64,000 nucleotides of DNA, from positions 612,006-676,005 of the forward strand of contig NW_004797573.1 of NCBI RefSeq assembly GCF_000002075.1. The letters are read 5' to 3'. Both the position numbers and the translations under genes were made by a program. The notes beneath the pieces were generated by a model. It did not search any database and had not been told where the DNA came from. It worked only from the letters and a program-made list of their open reading frames with translations. Below, in pieces: positions 36,701 through 43,127 of the stretch (positions are counted from its first letter, which is position 1; each line of letters starts with the position of its first letter). The stretch is from Aplysia californica. Its lineage: Eukaryota; Mollusca; Gastropoda; Aplysiida; Aplysiidae.

Positions 36701-39700
36701 CGGGGTCGATCTTGAGGTCGTATCCATAGTCATACCTCTTGAGGTACAGGTCCACCTTCTCCTCCCCAAGCTTAAAGTTTAAGTTCATGGAGAATATTTC
36801 CTTGAGTCGGTGACGGCGAGTTTGTGACGTCGTGGATGGTTCAGAAGCAGAAGAGACGGATGGGGCAGAGGCAGACGAGGTGGATGACAAGTGGAGGGTA
36901 GGGGCAGGGGACCCTGTGAAGGTGCAGCTGGGTTCAGCTTGTCACTTGTGAGGACAACGTCAGGGTTGTAGGGAAACAGCCCTGACTTGGTGAATCCCCT
37001 CAGGGCCGTTTTTAGCAGAGCTACTGTTGTCCAGGCCTTCAATTCAGGACGCCGGCAAACGTCCTCGGTGTGACGGATTCCGTGGTGTCTGTCACAAACA
37101 TCCTTACCCCCTCTCGCCAGGCTGGCTTAATAAAGGCCCCGAAAAACTCCTGGTCCAGAGGCTGTGTCAAGGGGCTGGTGTGGGCCTTGATGCAATATAA
37201 GATTGCCCCGTTCTCGCTGCAGAGGTCTGAGACGCAAAACCCCCGCCTTACCAGACGCCATGGCGGCACTGCGCGCCAACCCCCATTCATCCCCTCAGAG
37301 AGGCTGAGCGGCTCCGTACTTTGCTTAGTACTGATGCTACACATACAACACACTGCTGTGTGTGTAGTGCAAGTATACACATCTTCATAAAATACATTGA
37401 CAGCCTTACAACTGCAGGCCGATGCACTGTTAAAATACGTAATCAGCAAACCTGGAAATAATTTGCCTCTGTGTACGTGCAATAAACAACCACAGCGACC
37501 TGCCAATAATCTTGTGCTACAGGAAAGGGTGCTGCCATATGTTGATAAGCGCGGTAACGCTCTAGCATGTTTAAATTGGTTCATACTACAGGGTTGTCGC
37601 ACAGACCCCCTATCGCGCAACCCCGCCGCTACTCTATATTGTTTCAGGATTTGACCTCTAAAAGTTGGCCCCAAAAATTTCGGTTTATCTTATATGATAT
37701 AATTGTTTTCCCTCTAGGATGCTGTGCCCACATTTATGTCGTGGCAAGTGGGTCAGCTGTGTGTGTCTCAGTTCCCAGAGGATGGCCTGTGGTACAGAGC
37801 GAAGATTATGGAGTTCAGACAAGAAGAAGCCAAGGTGAGCTGCTTTCACATTTGGAGAATTCGATTGGAACTTCGTATTTCCATTGCTTGGGCAGATCTG
37901 GTATCCCTCTGTTCTCTGACTTGCTGGTTTTTGTCCTCTCTGTATGCACCACATGACAACACGCTAATAGTGAATGATTAGTAGAAATAAAAAGTTTCAA
38001 ATGCTCCATATGATCGAGTGGGTGGTTGGTTGGCAAGCACTGTGGTGTAGTTTTGATCCTTCTTTCCCATCAACAAACATCTATCGTCCTTTTCTCCCTC
38101 TTTTCTCTGTATGTTACTCTCTAGTGACACCTCTGATCTTTGGCTCTTACATGACTGACTTGTGTTGCGACTGCTGTAAAACTCTTTGTAAGATTGTTAA
38201 ATCTAAAATCATATAATCTAAAGAACACTATATTGTGATGGTATTTATGTTTGAACTTTTCTTTCCCAGGTGCAGTACATAGATTTTGGCAATACTGCAT
38301 GGGTACCTGTGGACCAGCTCATGGAGATGTGTTCTGCCTTTGCTGAGGAGCACTTGCATGCCTTGCACTGTGTCTTGTTTGAGGCTGAGCCCTCTGCAGG
38401 GGACGGAGTTTGGCCCACACCTGTGCTGGCTCACATCCACGAGCACGTGGTCAATAACGAGTGTGTGATCACTGTGCATGGCAGCATGAAAGCAGCTCAG
38501 GAAACATTGGTGTTTGTGAGTTGTTGTTTTTTTTCATTTGCGTGTTGCCAAAGTATGGTATAAAGTTTTTAATCTGTTACTTGAGCCTTGTCTGATATAA
38601 TTGGAAAGATGTTTTTTTCCTTTTATCTCTTCTTGAAGTCCAACAGCTAACTGAACATTCAGACCAAAGGTCCGCATCTGTCTGTGTTCTTCCATCAGAC
38701 AAACAGACGAATTTTTATATCTCACTTGCTTGTATTCAGTTCAAAGTAATGTGTCGTACCACTGGAGAGAGTCGGTGGAAGTTCATGTAGTTGGCTTTTC
38801 AGTGGCCTTAATTTTTCATCATTGTAGTGGGGCAAGTTCAGGCAAGCTAATTTCTTAACCCTATCCGTACATCATGTTTTACTATCATATCCATACGACG
38901 TGGGGAACTCTGTGCCACCACTTTCAAAGAGGAAATTTACTCCTTAATCTGATCCGTACGCTTGTATTCGAGAAATACTGAGTTTCAAAGAGATCTTCAT
39001 ACTAGAAGTATTCTAAAATGGGAAGAATACTACCCCGGGGGTACAAAATGACCCCAGGGTGTACGGATAGGGTTAAACACATCTTTTTTGTTGAAATGAT
39101 TTAAATCTGATATCATATTGGCACTCCTGGTCACATCTTGATACAAAAATATGCCAAGTACAAAAAGATTTGATCTGCTGGTTTATTTTTTGATTTCTCA
39201 GGAACTGACAAACTATAACCGTCAATTTCAAGTAATTTCATCTTATTGATGGAGTGCTGTCGTGCTTTGGTGTATAAATTCGTTTATTTGTCAAAAGTTG
39301 CTGTATTTATTTCTCCATTGTGGGCAAAAATTGGACTTTCTGTCCAGGCTGTATTTTCTGGGCTATGGTGCCCTCTTCTCTTGAAATATTAACCAATTCA
39401 TAGGTCAGTGTGCGTATATATCATAGAGCTTTTTCTATGACTTCTCTTTTGCAAGAGTATGTAATAGTTTTTATTTTTGATATGTATGTTAGTTAAGTTC
39501 TAATGATCTGCGTGGTGGAGAGCAGGCACTAAAATTTTCTATTATCGTTTTTACTAATGCTTTTCTTACTTTCCTCAGGTCTCTCTCACAAATGAGAAGG
39601 GCTTCCAATTTCCAGACTATCTTTTTTCTGAGCTGCTTGCCACGAACAGGGAGGACATCACTCATTTTTACAAGAGAAGTGCTCTCATTGGTCCCGTCTT

Positions 39701-42700
39701 ATGCAATAACAACCCTTACAGCCTGCTGGATGTGGGTGGAATAGGCTCAGAGTTCCGAGCTACAGTCACACATGTGGAACTCCCCAATGTTGTCTATGTA
39801 CAACGTCTCGGGACTCAGAAGTGAGCAAACTGTTTTTCTTGAGGTCTCAGATTTGAGTAGAAAAGGGTTCCCGGTGTTTCACTTAATTTTCTTTCTTTTC
39901 ATCACTGAGGAGCAAGCTAAAATAGCGATGAGTTTTGACATTTACTGCTCTTCAGAATAAACTGTATTTAATTTATGGTATCTTGACCTGTAATGTACTT
40001 TTTTATGTTTGCGCATCTGTCATTGCACTGGAGGCAGACATTTTTGTCAGCCGTGTCCAGAAACCTGATCCTAATGAGAAATAAAGAGCCAGCCTTTCTG
40101 GTGGATGGAAATCCAGAGTAGAATCAGATTCTTCTGAATGCCTGTCCTGACGGCTGTTGAAGGGAAACAAGATTATGGACAAGGAAAGCAGATAATTGGA
40201 ACTTATTTCCTTAAACTCAATGAAATAGTATTGTTCCACTTCCACAGAAGTGAAATCATTCCTGTGTGCCACCCTCACATGATGTAAATGAAGACCACAC
40301 AATCTAAGCACTGTGGTGTCTAGTGACCGAATAGCTCCTATAACTTGTCTAGTGACCGAATAGCTCCTATAACTTACCTCATACTTCTCTTTCTCAGGTC
40401 ACAGGCTGTGGACTCTATCAGTAACGGAAAGGAGTCTAAAATCAGTGAACAAATCATGGAATTTGAAAAAATGGCAGAGGAGCTAAACAGATGCTCCTCT
40501 ATGCCTTTTGTTAAGCTGCCAGATAAAGGAGTTATGTGTGCAGGTAAGTTCTTTGCTACAGCTCTGGTTTCTCTCCTCCCCTGATATGTTTTAAATGTCA
40601 TCTGAGGCCGAGTAGTCCAGTCCATGAACTTGTGGTTTCAATGTTGTTGTATCAACGGTGGTGAAGCCGGGTCTAGATTGTGTCCTTAACCCTATCCATA
40701 CATCGTGTTTTACTATCGTATTCATACGACGTGGAGAACTGTGTGCCCCCACTTTCCAAAGAAGAAATTTACTCGTTATTCGGATCCGTATGCTTTGCAT
40801 AGCAGTCTGTCAAAATGATTTTTTGTGAAATACTGAAAGTTTCAAAGAGATTTTAGCACTAAAAGTATTCTAAAATGTGAAAAATACTACGCTTGGGGTG
40901 CAAAATGACCCCAGGCATACGCATAGGGTTAAGCAAGACTTCATATGAATTCTCTCATTCGGAAAGTGGGCTATGGCTAACCTTGACAATTAAAGTGGTG
41001 TTGCAAAATACACTGGACTCCTAAAAAGCACACTTTAAATTGAAAAGCCTGATTTATTCTAATGCATGCTTGAATCATATGGCGTACTGTGTGATAAAAA
41101 ATCATGTTGCAACGTAAGGCGTTTTGTACGGCAAAGTTTGGTTCCACAGACCAGCATGCAACTCATTATAATGTAGATTCACGCCTAGCCCATCACAGTT
41201 CAATAGCCAGGGGAAAAACTAGGGCTTTTTCATGCCTACTGACGTTCCACCCCCCCCCCCTGATACATGCACATGGGTGGTTGGCGGGTGCTCTGGTGTG
41301 GTTTTCTCCTTCTTTTCTTTCAAACATCTATCTTCGTTATCTCCCCTCCTTCTGTTTTATGTTTTTTACTCCCTTGTAACACCCCTAATCTTCTGGCGCT
41401 TATATGACCTTATGCAGTTGCAAGCGCTGTAAAACCTCTACTAAAACAAAACAAGATACATGCACACACAGCCACGAATGCAGGCTGCTAGTACAACTTG
41501 TGTTGATCCCAACACATACTGGGCCTAAAATACACATTTTGTGCCTGTCGGCAATGCGTGTGTTGGTGGGAAAGATGGCCTTTGATTGGTCACATAAGAT
41601 GGCTTTTTGTCTCTGAAAGGTCAGTTGTAGTGGACAGTGTTTGATACTCAGTAATTATGATCCACAATGCTGGGCTATGGATAGTCTCGGATTAGAGTAG
41701 ACTAGATTTGTCGCTGAAGAAAAATGCGCAAAGCCACATCAGCAGGAGATGTTTACCCTGCCAGTGACTGTTTTTAAGTCCAAGTTTGCTCATATATGTG
41801 TTAGGAAAAAAAAAGACGCGAGCAAATGCTACTCCTTTAATTGAGGCTGAGTTTTCATTGATTCTGAATTTGTTGTAGCTGAGTTTTACTGTATATTGTG
41901 TCCCATTAGACTTCTTAGCCTCCCTTATTTTCAGTATAGTGGACACTTTATCTTTTTATTTTTTTTGCATCATAAAATGGGTGTCTTTCATAGGGCTGGG
42001 TTGTGAAAATAAAACCAAAAGACAATTAAATTCAAAGGCTACCCAGTGAAGTGAAAAAAGTGCCATTATCTACTGAAGACCATTCTAGTTCTTGCTGTCA
42101 TTAAGGACGTGACTAAACAGAGCTTTTGATATTACCAGAATGTCATTTCAACAAATTCTGGGTCCCACCAACCTAGTCTTCAGCTACACGTTCACAGTCC
42201 TCCACTTCCCCACTGGATGTCAGTCTTATACTCTGGTGTTTGCATCTTTTAAAAAATTTGTCTATAAGAATGATGGACTCGGACTCATTGTATTTTTTTC
42301 TTTAATCTTTTTTGCGGGTGTTTGGCGGGTGCTCTGATGCGGTTTGCTTCTTCTTTCCTATCAAACATCTGTCTTCGTTATCTCTCCTCCTTTTTTATGT
42401 TTGTTACTCTCTTGTAACACTTCCTATCTTCGGCACATATATGACCTTATTGTGTTGCAAGTGCCGTAAAAAACTTACTAAAACTTTTAAAAAATGTTCT
42501 GTACTCCTGAATGTGTTTTCATTCGTTTTCTCAGGACAGTTCTCTGTGGACGGGTGCTGGTACAGAGCAGTTTGTGTGGAGAGTTACCCCAGCACTAATT
42601 CTTGTCTCCTGGTCTATGTGGACTTTGGGACCTCAGAAGTGGTTCATCTCTCTAAGATTAGAATATTACCTTCTGAGTTCTGGAGCATCCCAGCACAAGC

Positions 42701-43127
42701 CATCAGGTGCTACTTCAACATTGTTCCTCCTCCGAATCATGCAGGCATATTTAAAACGTCAACGCTGATGGGTGTCGTTGAGACGTTGTCCGACAAAGAG
42801 CTGCTAGCAAGAGTGGTACAGACTTCACCACTGACTTTAGAGCTGTGGGAAGAGAAAGAAGATGGTGAGCTGAGCTTGGCTTATGACATGCTCATCTCTT
42901 CTGGCCTGGCACAGCTCCCTGCTCAGGCTGACGATGACAGCTTGACTGAGGCCGGAGGGCGAGGGTTTATGGATGACGGGGACCCAGATGTTGTCTATGA
43001 AATGGAGGATGAAGAGGAGGAAAAAAGTAACACTGAAAGTTCCATGAGCCTCAAAGAACAGAATGGTGACAGCTCAAGTAATGTGGAAAGAAGCTCGGAA
43101 AGTACTGAGGCCATCACCGATGAATGA
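10471..43127 (+). CDS. RNF17: RNF17 (TDRD4; Qin/Kumo-like) RING-Tudor piRNA pathway protein, 18 coding exons
   Basis: Joining 18 exons (listed separately) with GT/AG borders gives 5493 coding bases, that is 1830 residues plus stop, without a phase conflict. In order: RING finger (C6, C9, C37, H39, C42, C45, C75, C78), two B-box-like clusters (about 142-179 and 196-227), a helical stretch to about 350, an acidic/Ser-rich linker, then five extended Tudor domains with WYR/DFG-type cores near 558-589, 787-810, 1127-1150, 1408-1430 and 1642-1666. A Ser/Lys-rich linker lies between Tudors 2 and 3. The length is a little above the mammalian protein (about 1,620-1,640 residues). Known family role: germ-granule scaffold that binds Piwi proteins and shapes ping-pong piRNA amplification. 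The start is supported by an in-frame TAA six bases upstream and A at -3. The introns carry many transposons; the EF-hand gene downstream is convergent. Confidence 0.95.
12208..14928 (+). other. RNF17 intron 1
   Basis: GTAATA at the 5' end, TTCCCAG at the 3' end. It contains poly-G tracts near 12669 and 13997. An inverted pair of 15 bases (CTGCGTGATTCAATC at 14556, its complement with one mismatch at 14788) bounds about 247 bases and may be a small MITE. No other bounded repeat or host exon is recognised. Confidence 0.6.
14929..15123 (+). CDS. RNF17: RNF17 exon 2: Tudor 1 core
   Basis: 65 codons, phase 0 on both sides. It opens VRVVYIDFGNEEVV, the second half of the Tudor barrel, with the DFGN asparagine that in known Tudor domains contacts dimethylarginine. 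It is followed by the SN-like helical part of the extended Tudor domain. Confidence 0.95.
15318..15486. mobile_element. TTAA-flanked MITE, family F (copy 1)
   Basis: TTAA at 15318-15321 and 15483-15486 flank 161 bases. The ends are CACTTTTCACCCACG and, inverted, CACTTTGCCCCCATG (11 of 15 match). A TTAA duplication is typical of piggyBac-type elements. Related copies are at 45684-45812 and 48838-49435, sharing the internal word GCCGATCAGCG or its complement. Confidence 0.6.
15495..18758 (+). mobile_element. Near-intact RTE-type LINE with 12-bp target-site duplication
   Basis: The 3240-base element (15507-18746) is flanked by an exact ATTTTAACACAA at 15495-15506 and 18747-18758. A single ORF runs from 15713 to 18732. 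The AP-type endonuclease has IASWNVRTL, GVSETHW, IYAPTND and GSDHHLLLAKL. The RT has KAAGPDQIPPEAL, YRGITLLSIPGK, NFLDYEKAFDS (motif A), TGVRQGCLLSPFLF (motif B) and LDFADDLALL (motif C). The C-terminal part has LYGCEAWNAS and RRWRWIGHTLRK. A very short 3' UTR ending in ATG repeats fits the RTE clade. Only two lesions are seen: a one-base frameshift near 16205, and TGA at 17935-17937 where Trp is expected. It lies in sense orientation in RNF17 intron 2 and looks young. Confidence 0.93.
18759..19679 (+). other. Remainder of RNF17 intron 2
   Basis: AT-rich sequence between the RTE LINE and exon 3. The phrase GGCTTTCTTTGTATTCTT or a near match occurs twice around 18980-19060 as a short direct repeat. 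Nothing else is recognised. Confidence 0.5.
19680..19886 (+). CDS. RNF17: RNF17 exon 3: end of extended Tudor 1
   Basis: 69 codons, phase 0. It follows CCCGCAG and ends CCA before GTAAGT. It reads VLIMNALARSIDALEVDL, then a hydrophilic stretch that completes the SN-like part of Tudor 1 and the link to Tudor 2. Confidence 0.9.
20270..20590 (+). mobile_element. tRNA-derived SINE, family D (old copy)
   Basis: It aligns along its length with the reverse complement of the young SINE at 53523-53922. Shared blocks include ACATTGTGTCCTTGAGAAAG, CCCCACTTCACCTAGGT, GGGGTAATAATATAGAAT, AAAGTGCACAGAGCCT and GCACTATACAAATACAATG. It lies in RNF17 intron 3 and is strongly diverged; no duplication is found. 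Confidence 0.8.
20784..21044 (+). CDS. RNF17: RNF17 exon 4: first half of Tudor 2
   Basis: 87 codons, phase 0, between AAATTAG and GTAATA. It begins ATVVKSDSIVEIDITQV and ends with the Tudor strand VAQWKNGTWYRAKVLAA. Confidence 0.93.
21381..21476 (+). CDS. RNF17: RNF17 exon 5: Tudor 2 core
   Basis: 32 codons, phase 0. It reads VRVQLVDIGEIITVHYEKL. The usual DFGN is DIGE here, so both the cage Phe and the Asn are replaced, suggesting weak or no methylarginine binding by this repeat. Confidence 0.93.
21477..23633 (+). other. RNF17 intron 5
   Basis: 2.1 kb without a recognised exon. The word CCCGATTTTT or CCTGATTTTT recurs three times in 22148-22216. A GC-richer patch (22560-22760) suggests an old insertion, but I found no termini. 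A GT-rich run lies near 22035. Confidence 0.45.
23634..23758 (+). CDS. RNF17: RNF17 exon 6: Tudor 2 helical part
   Basis: 125 bases, entering at phase 0 and leaving two bases of a split Arg codon. It reads AVPCTLTDVCPLGG, then DSDWCDEVRQWCQ. The acceptor is TTATAG and the donor GTAAGA. Confidence 0.9.
24403..25027 (+). CDS. RNF17: RNF17 exon 7: end of Tudor 2, Ser/Lys linker, start of Tudor 3
   Basis: 625 bases; the first base completes the split Arg. After WASPAKIVLWLG comes a long low-complexity linker rich in Ser, Lys and Thr (SSSCSSSRST, KKTLVTKASP, KKAVKTKKHCKKG). It then enters the next domain with QPMYIQVVMTCFNSPSDFFLR. The intron upstream happens to stay open for about 200 bases in this frame, which is not taken as coding. 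Confidence 0.9.
25028..26072 (+). other. RNF17 intron 7
   Basis: AT-rich intron from GTAAGT to TGTTAG. No bounded repeat or extra exon recognised. Confidence 0.6.
26073..26185 (+). CDS. RNF17: RNF17 exon 8: Tudor 3 N-terminal helix
   Basis: 113 bases starting in phase 0 and ending with two bases of a split Arg. It reads DKEKEEQVQKLMAGIQKAC, then the strand WNLEDCCAV. Such helices precede the barrel in extended Tudor domains. Confidence 0.9.
26246..27301. mobile_element. Non-autonomous hAT-type element in intron 8
   Basis: Perfect inverted ends CAGAGATGCCAACCA at 26252 and 27295 (inward) are flanked by an exact 6-bp CTTTAG (26246-26251, 27296-27301). The 1044-base interior has no transposase frame. 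It holds repeats of ACGATTTTACG/ACGTATTTT-type words near the left end and a (CGGT)n-like stretch at 27185-27204. The terminal CAGAGRTGCCAACC style fits hAT; a 6-bp duplication rather than 8 fits only a minority of hAT groups. Confidence 0.82.
27302..29246 (+). other. Remainder of RNF17 intron 8
   Basis: About 1.9 kb. A duplicated phrase (TTTTCCCCTCTACTTT) occurs at about 28046 and 28086. A weak tRNA-like B box (GGGTTTAAAAGCCC) near 27749 may mark an old SINE. Nothing else is recognised. Confidence 0.45.
29247..29414 (+). CDS. RNF17: RNF17 exon 9: Tudor 3 core
   Basis: 168 bases. It carries the whole barrel core NPKDETWYRGTL ... VVELADFGSLIEV; the last motif is DFGS, keeping the Phe but not the Asn. 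It ends in a split Arg codon before GTAATT. Confidence 0.93.
29788..30226. mobile_element. Inverted-repeat DNA element, family H (copy 1)
   Basis: The left end is ATATGTGAGGCAACGTGGTG and the right end, inverted, ATATGTGAGGCAGCGTGATG, with about 26 of 29 bases matching. The interior (439 bases in all) aligns with a second copy at 34950-35401, for example TTTTTATCAAA, TTTTTTTGGCTCAACACCT and CCAAAAATTGACGA. There is no coding capacity and the superfamily is unassigned. Confidence 0.8.
30389..30484 (+). CDS. RNF17: RNF17 exon 10: Tudor 3 helical part
   Basis: 96 bases, split codons on both sides (Arg in, Lys out). It reads CYLGDLIPAGTTDKQRW then STAIDFMAGQIFE. The donor is GTAAGC, and a second copy of the donor context lies 47 bases downstream. 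Confidence 0.9.
30481..30578 (+). repeat. Tandem duplication of the exon 10 splice-donor region
   Basis: The stretch AAAAGTAAGCTTTAGGGT ... AACAAAGGTGTAG occurs twice in tandem, with donors GTAAGC at 30485 and 30532. Using the second donor would add 47 bases and an immediate in-frame TAA. Confidence 0.85.
30743..30780. repeat. (CA)n microsatellite
   Basis: 19 perfect CA units in intron 10, preceded by a degenerate CA/TG-rich stretch from about 30665. Confidence 0.97.
30781..31713 (+). other. Remainder of RNF17 intron 10
   Basis: AT-rich. A 12-base segment at 31430-31441 lies between an AG and a GT, but is not accepted as a micro-exon. No bounded repeat seen. Confidence 0.5.
31714..31939 (+). 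CDS. RNF17: RNF17 exon 11: end of extended Tudor 3
   Basis: 226 bases completing the split Lys codon and ending in phase 0. It reads NLYVKQMDDASEEGVPVDII, then VIPETAFEPASRNYHSLRQY, the last strands and helix of Tudor 3, followed by a basic segment. Confidence 0.92.
32271..32390 (+). CDS. RNF17: RNF17 exon 12: acidic linker
   Basis: 40 codons, phase 0, with borders CACAG and GTGAGA. The composition is Glu/Ser/Asp-rich (NKAEDENKENESSPDVQ) and disordered. As a symmetric exon of 120 bases it could be skipped without frame change. Confidence 0.85.
32680..32800 (+). mobile_element. SINE family C, 3' body fragment
   Basis: CAGTCTGGGTTGGCCCTGACAGG, in pieces of which GGTTGGCCYTGACA is shared with 140-335. 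The following CTGTAAATGG ... GTTGATGGGGGT segment is shared with 34525-34740. The head is missing. It lies in RNF17 intron 12. Confidence 0.5.
33115..33672 (+). mobile_element. 3' end of an RNase H-type LINE with a SINE-like tail
   Basis: From about 33120 the translation gives SSVIYKNKVKNYTSSLWETH. A last frame follows (33276-33485), IGHTPLAHKYLLQGDEKPFC then CNSDFTIRHILTECPDF. This is the Cys/His C-terminal region that follows RNase H in I-type LINEs (LTGHTYLTHxYLL ... CxxCxxxxTVxHIL). At least one frame change is present. About 115 bases after the stop, 33612-33670 reads CGCGCGCTCTCATGACC ... TGCTGTAAAACTCTTAC, the tail shared by SINE families A and B. Confidence 0.75.
33843..34022 (+). CDS. 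RNF17: RNF17 exon 13: linker into Tudor 4
   Basis: 60 codons, phase 0. It starts VMSLEVPKSVCLPELPEVEV, then GSEMTVIPTFVGDDGVIYAQ and IEHMSQELQRIYE. The donor GTAGTC is a weak match to consensus. Confidence 0.92.
34048..34275. repeat. Tandem repeat of about 82 bases, 2.5 copies
   Basis: The unit holds a T-run, AGTTCATTTTTCTATAGAAG, then GCAGACAAAAAATTGAAAC and TGGTCTGAATATAG. Copies start near 34061 and 34144, with a diverged third at 34225. The sequence around the exon 13 donor (GTAGTCTGAGTATAGG) resembles the unit, so the duplication probably began at the exon edge. Confidence 0.85.
34525..34740 (+). mobile_element. tRNA-derived SINE, family C (fuller copy)
   Basis: The head has CTGTGGTGTAATGGTAAGG (A box) and GAGTTTGATTC (B box). 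The body has TTGACAGACAGGGGTGAG, TTGTAAATGGTCTGAC and GTGTTGATGGGTGT, then a G-run. It corresponds to 140-335 and 32680-32800. Confidence 0.6.
34950..35401. mobile_element. Inverted-repeat DNA element, family H (copy 2)
   Basis: The ends TATGTGAGGCATCGTGGTG and (inverted) TATGTGTCATGACGCAGTG are more diverged than copy 1. The interior aligns throughout, including GGCTCAACACCT, GATTAAAGGCACAAA and CCCCAAAAATTGACGA. 452 bases, in RNF17 intron 13. Confidence 0.78.
35402..36063. other. Intron 13 stretch beside the transposase remnant
   Basis: It includes a 114-codon + strand frame (35639-35983) that I do not recognise and do not call a gene. It probably belongs to the transposon to its right, but I could not identify a terminal repeat. 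Confidence 0.35.
36064..37250 (-). pseudogene. Pogo/Tigger-type (DDE_1) transposase C-terminal remnant with zinc finger
   Basis: On the minus strand the frames give ENGAILYCIKAHTSPLTQPL followed by DQEFFGAFIKPAW, the conserved block around the third catalytic Asp of pogo transposases. FTKSGLFPYNPDVV, the usual end of the DDE_1 domain, follows. A Ser-rich then Lys/Glu-rich coiled stretch (36312-36890) comes next. The end is a PHD-like finger, VDCAGCG ... DKWWHANC ... IEIFCCAD (36064-36273). At least two frame changes occur (near 37040 and 36300), and the N-terminal helix-turn-helix and first two catalytic residues are not found. It sits antisense in RNF17 intron 13. The remnant could have come from an autonomous partner of the pogo-like elements here. 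Confidence 0.75.
37251..37717. other. End of RNF17 intron 13
   Basis: No recognisable protein signal. The minus-strand open frame here runs into the transposase block but has no transposase-like residues. The pyrimidine tract TTTTCCCTCTAG precedes exon 14. Confidence 0.4.
37718..37834 (+). CDS. RNF17: RNF17 exon 14: Tudor 4 first half
   Basis: 39 codons, phase 0. It reads DAVPTFMSWQVGQLCVSQF, then EDGLWYRAKIMEF. The donor is GTGAGC. Confidence 0.94.
38020..38200 (+). mobile_element. SINE family B (copy in intron 14)
   Basis: It aligns with the bounded copy at 41274-41454: GGTTGGTTGGCAAGCACTG, CAACAAACATCTATCGTCC, GTTACTCTCTAGTGACACC, then the tail TACATGACTGACTTG ... CTGCTGTAAAACTC. About 180 bases, lying between exons 14 and 15, in sense orientation. 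Confidence 0.8.
38270..38515 (+). CDS. RNF17: RNF17 exon 15: Tudor 4 core and helix
   Basis: 82 codons, phase 0. It starts VQYIDFGNTAWVPVDQL with a full DFGN, then HLHALHCVLFEAEP and the SN-like part. This repeat and Tudor 1 are the two that keep the complete motif. Confidence 0.95.
38855..39076. mobile_element. TTAA-flanked MITE, family G (copy 1)
   Basis: TTAA at both ends with perfect 13-base inverted repeats CCCTATCCGTACA. It is 214 bases between the TTAA sites. TTAA target and CCC start suggest a piggyBac-type element. A second copy is at 40686-40932. It lies in intron 15. Confidence 0.88.
39579..39820 (+). CDS. RNF17: RNF17 exon 16: end of Tudor 4, start of Tudor 5
   Basis: 242 bases, from phase 0 to a split Lys codon. 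It reads VSLTNEKGFQFPDYLFSELL, then YKRSALIGPVLCNNNPYSLL and FRATVTHVELPNVVYVQRL, a typical lead-in strand of an extended Tudor domain. Confidence 0.94.
40398..40543 (+). CDS. RNF17: RNF17 exon 17: Tudor 5 N-terminal helix
   Basis: 146 bases. It completes the split Lys codon, then SQAVDSISNGKESKISEQIM, a helical segment, and FVKLPDKGVMCA before GTAAGT, leaving one base. Confidence 0.93.
40686..40932. mobile_element. TTAA-flanked MITE, family G (copy 2)
   Basis: Aligned with 38855-39076 over its length (TCATACGACGTGGAGAACT, TTTCAAAGAGATTTT, GTATTCTAAAATG). The ends are CCCTATCCATACA and, inverted, CCCTATGCGTATG. It is 239 bases between TTAA sites and slightly longer because of an insert near 40800. 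It lies in intron 17. Confidence 0.86.
41262..41466 (+). mobile_element. SINE family B with exact 12-bp duplication
   Basis: The 181-base element (41274-41454) is flanked by GATACATGCACA on both sides (41262-41273, 41455-41466). It starts TGGGTGGTTGGCGGGTGC and has CAAACATCTATCTTCG and CTTGTAACACCCCTAATC. It ends TATATGACCTTATGCAG then CAAGCGCTGTAAAACC and an ACTAAAACAAAAC tail. No convincing A/B boxes are seen in so short a copy, so it may be 5' truncated. It is inserted in a decayed pogo-like element. Confidence 0.88.
41467..41891. mobile_element. Decayed copy of the 6642-8010 pogo-like element (right half)
   Basis: Blocks line up with 7650-8010: GCGTGTGTTGGT, GATTGGTCACATAAGATGG, AAAAATGCGCAAAGCCAC and GTTTACCCTG. 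It ends TTGTAGCTGAGTTTTACTG before TA at 41892. The left half is unclear. RNF17 intron 17. Confidence 0.65.
42314..42490 (+). mobile_element. SINE family B just upstream of exon 18
   Basis: TTTGGCGGGTGCTCTGATG, CAAACATCTGTCTTCG, CTTGTAACACTTCC, then TATATGACCTTATTGTG and AAGTGCCGTAAAAAAC. The tail ends about 45 bases before the exon 18 acceptor. Sense orientation. Confidence 0.82.
42535..43127 (+). CDS. RNF17: RNF17 exon 18: Tudor 5 core, acidic C-terminus, stop
   Basis: 593 bases, opening with the last two bases of a split Gly. It reads GQFSVDGCWYRAVCVESY then LLVYVDFGTSEVVHL (DFGT, Asn replaced). The extended Tudor helices end about residue 1760. The tail is highly acidic (YEMEDEEEEKSNTESS) and ends TDE before TGA at 43125-43127. 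Confidence 0.95.
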
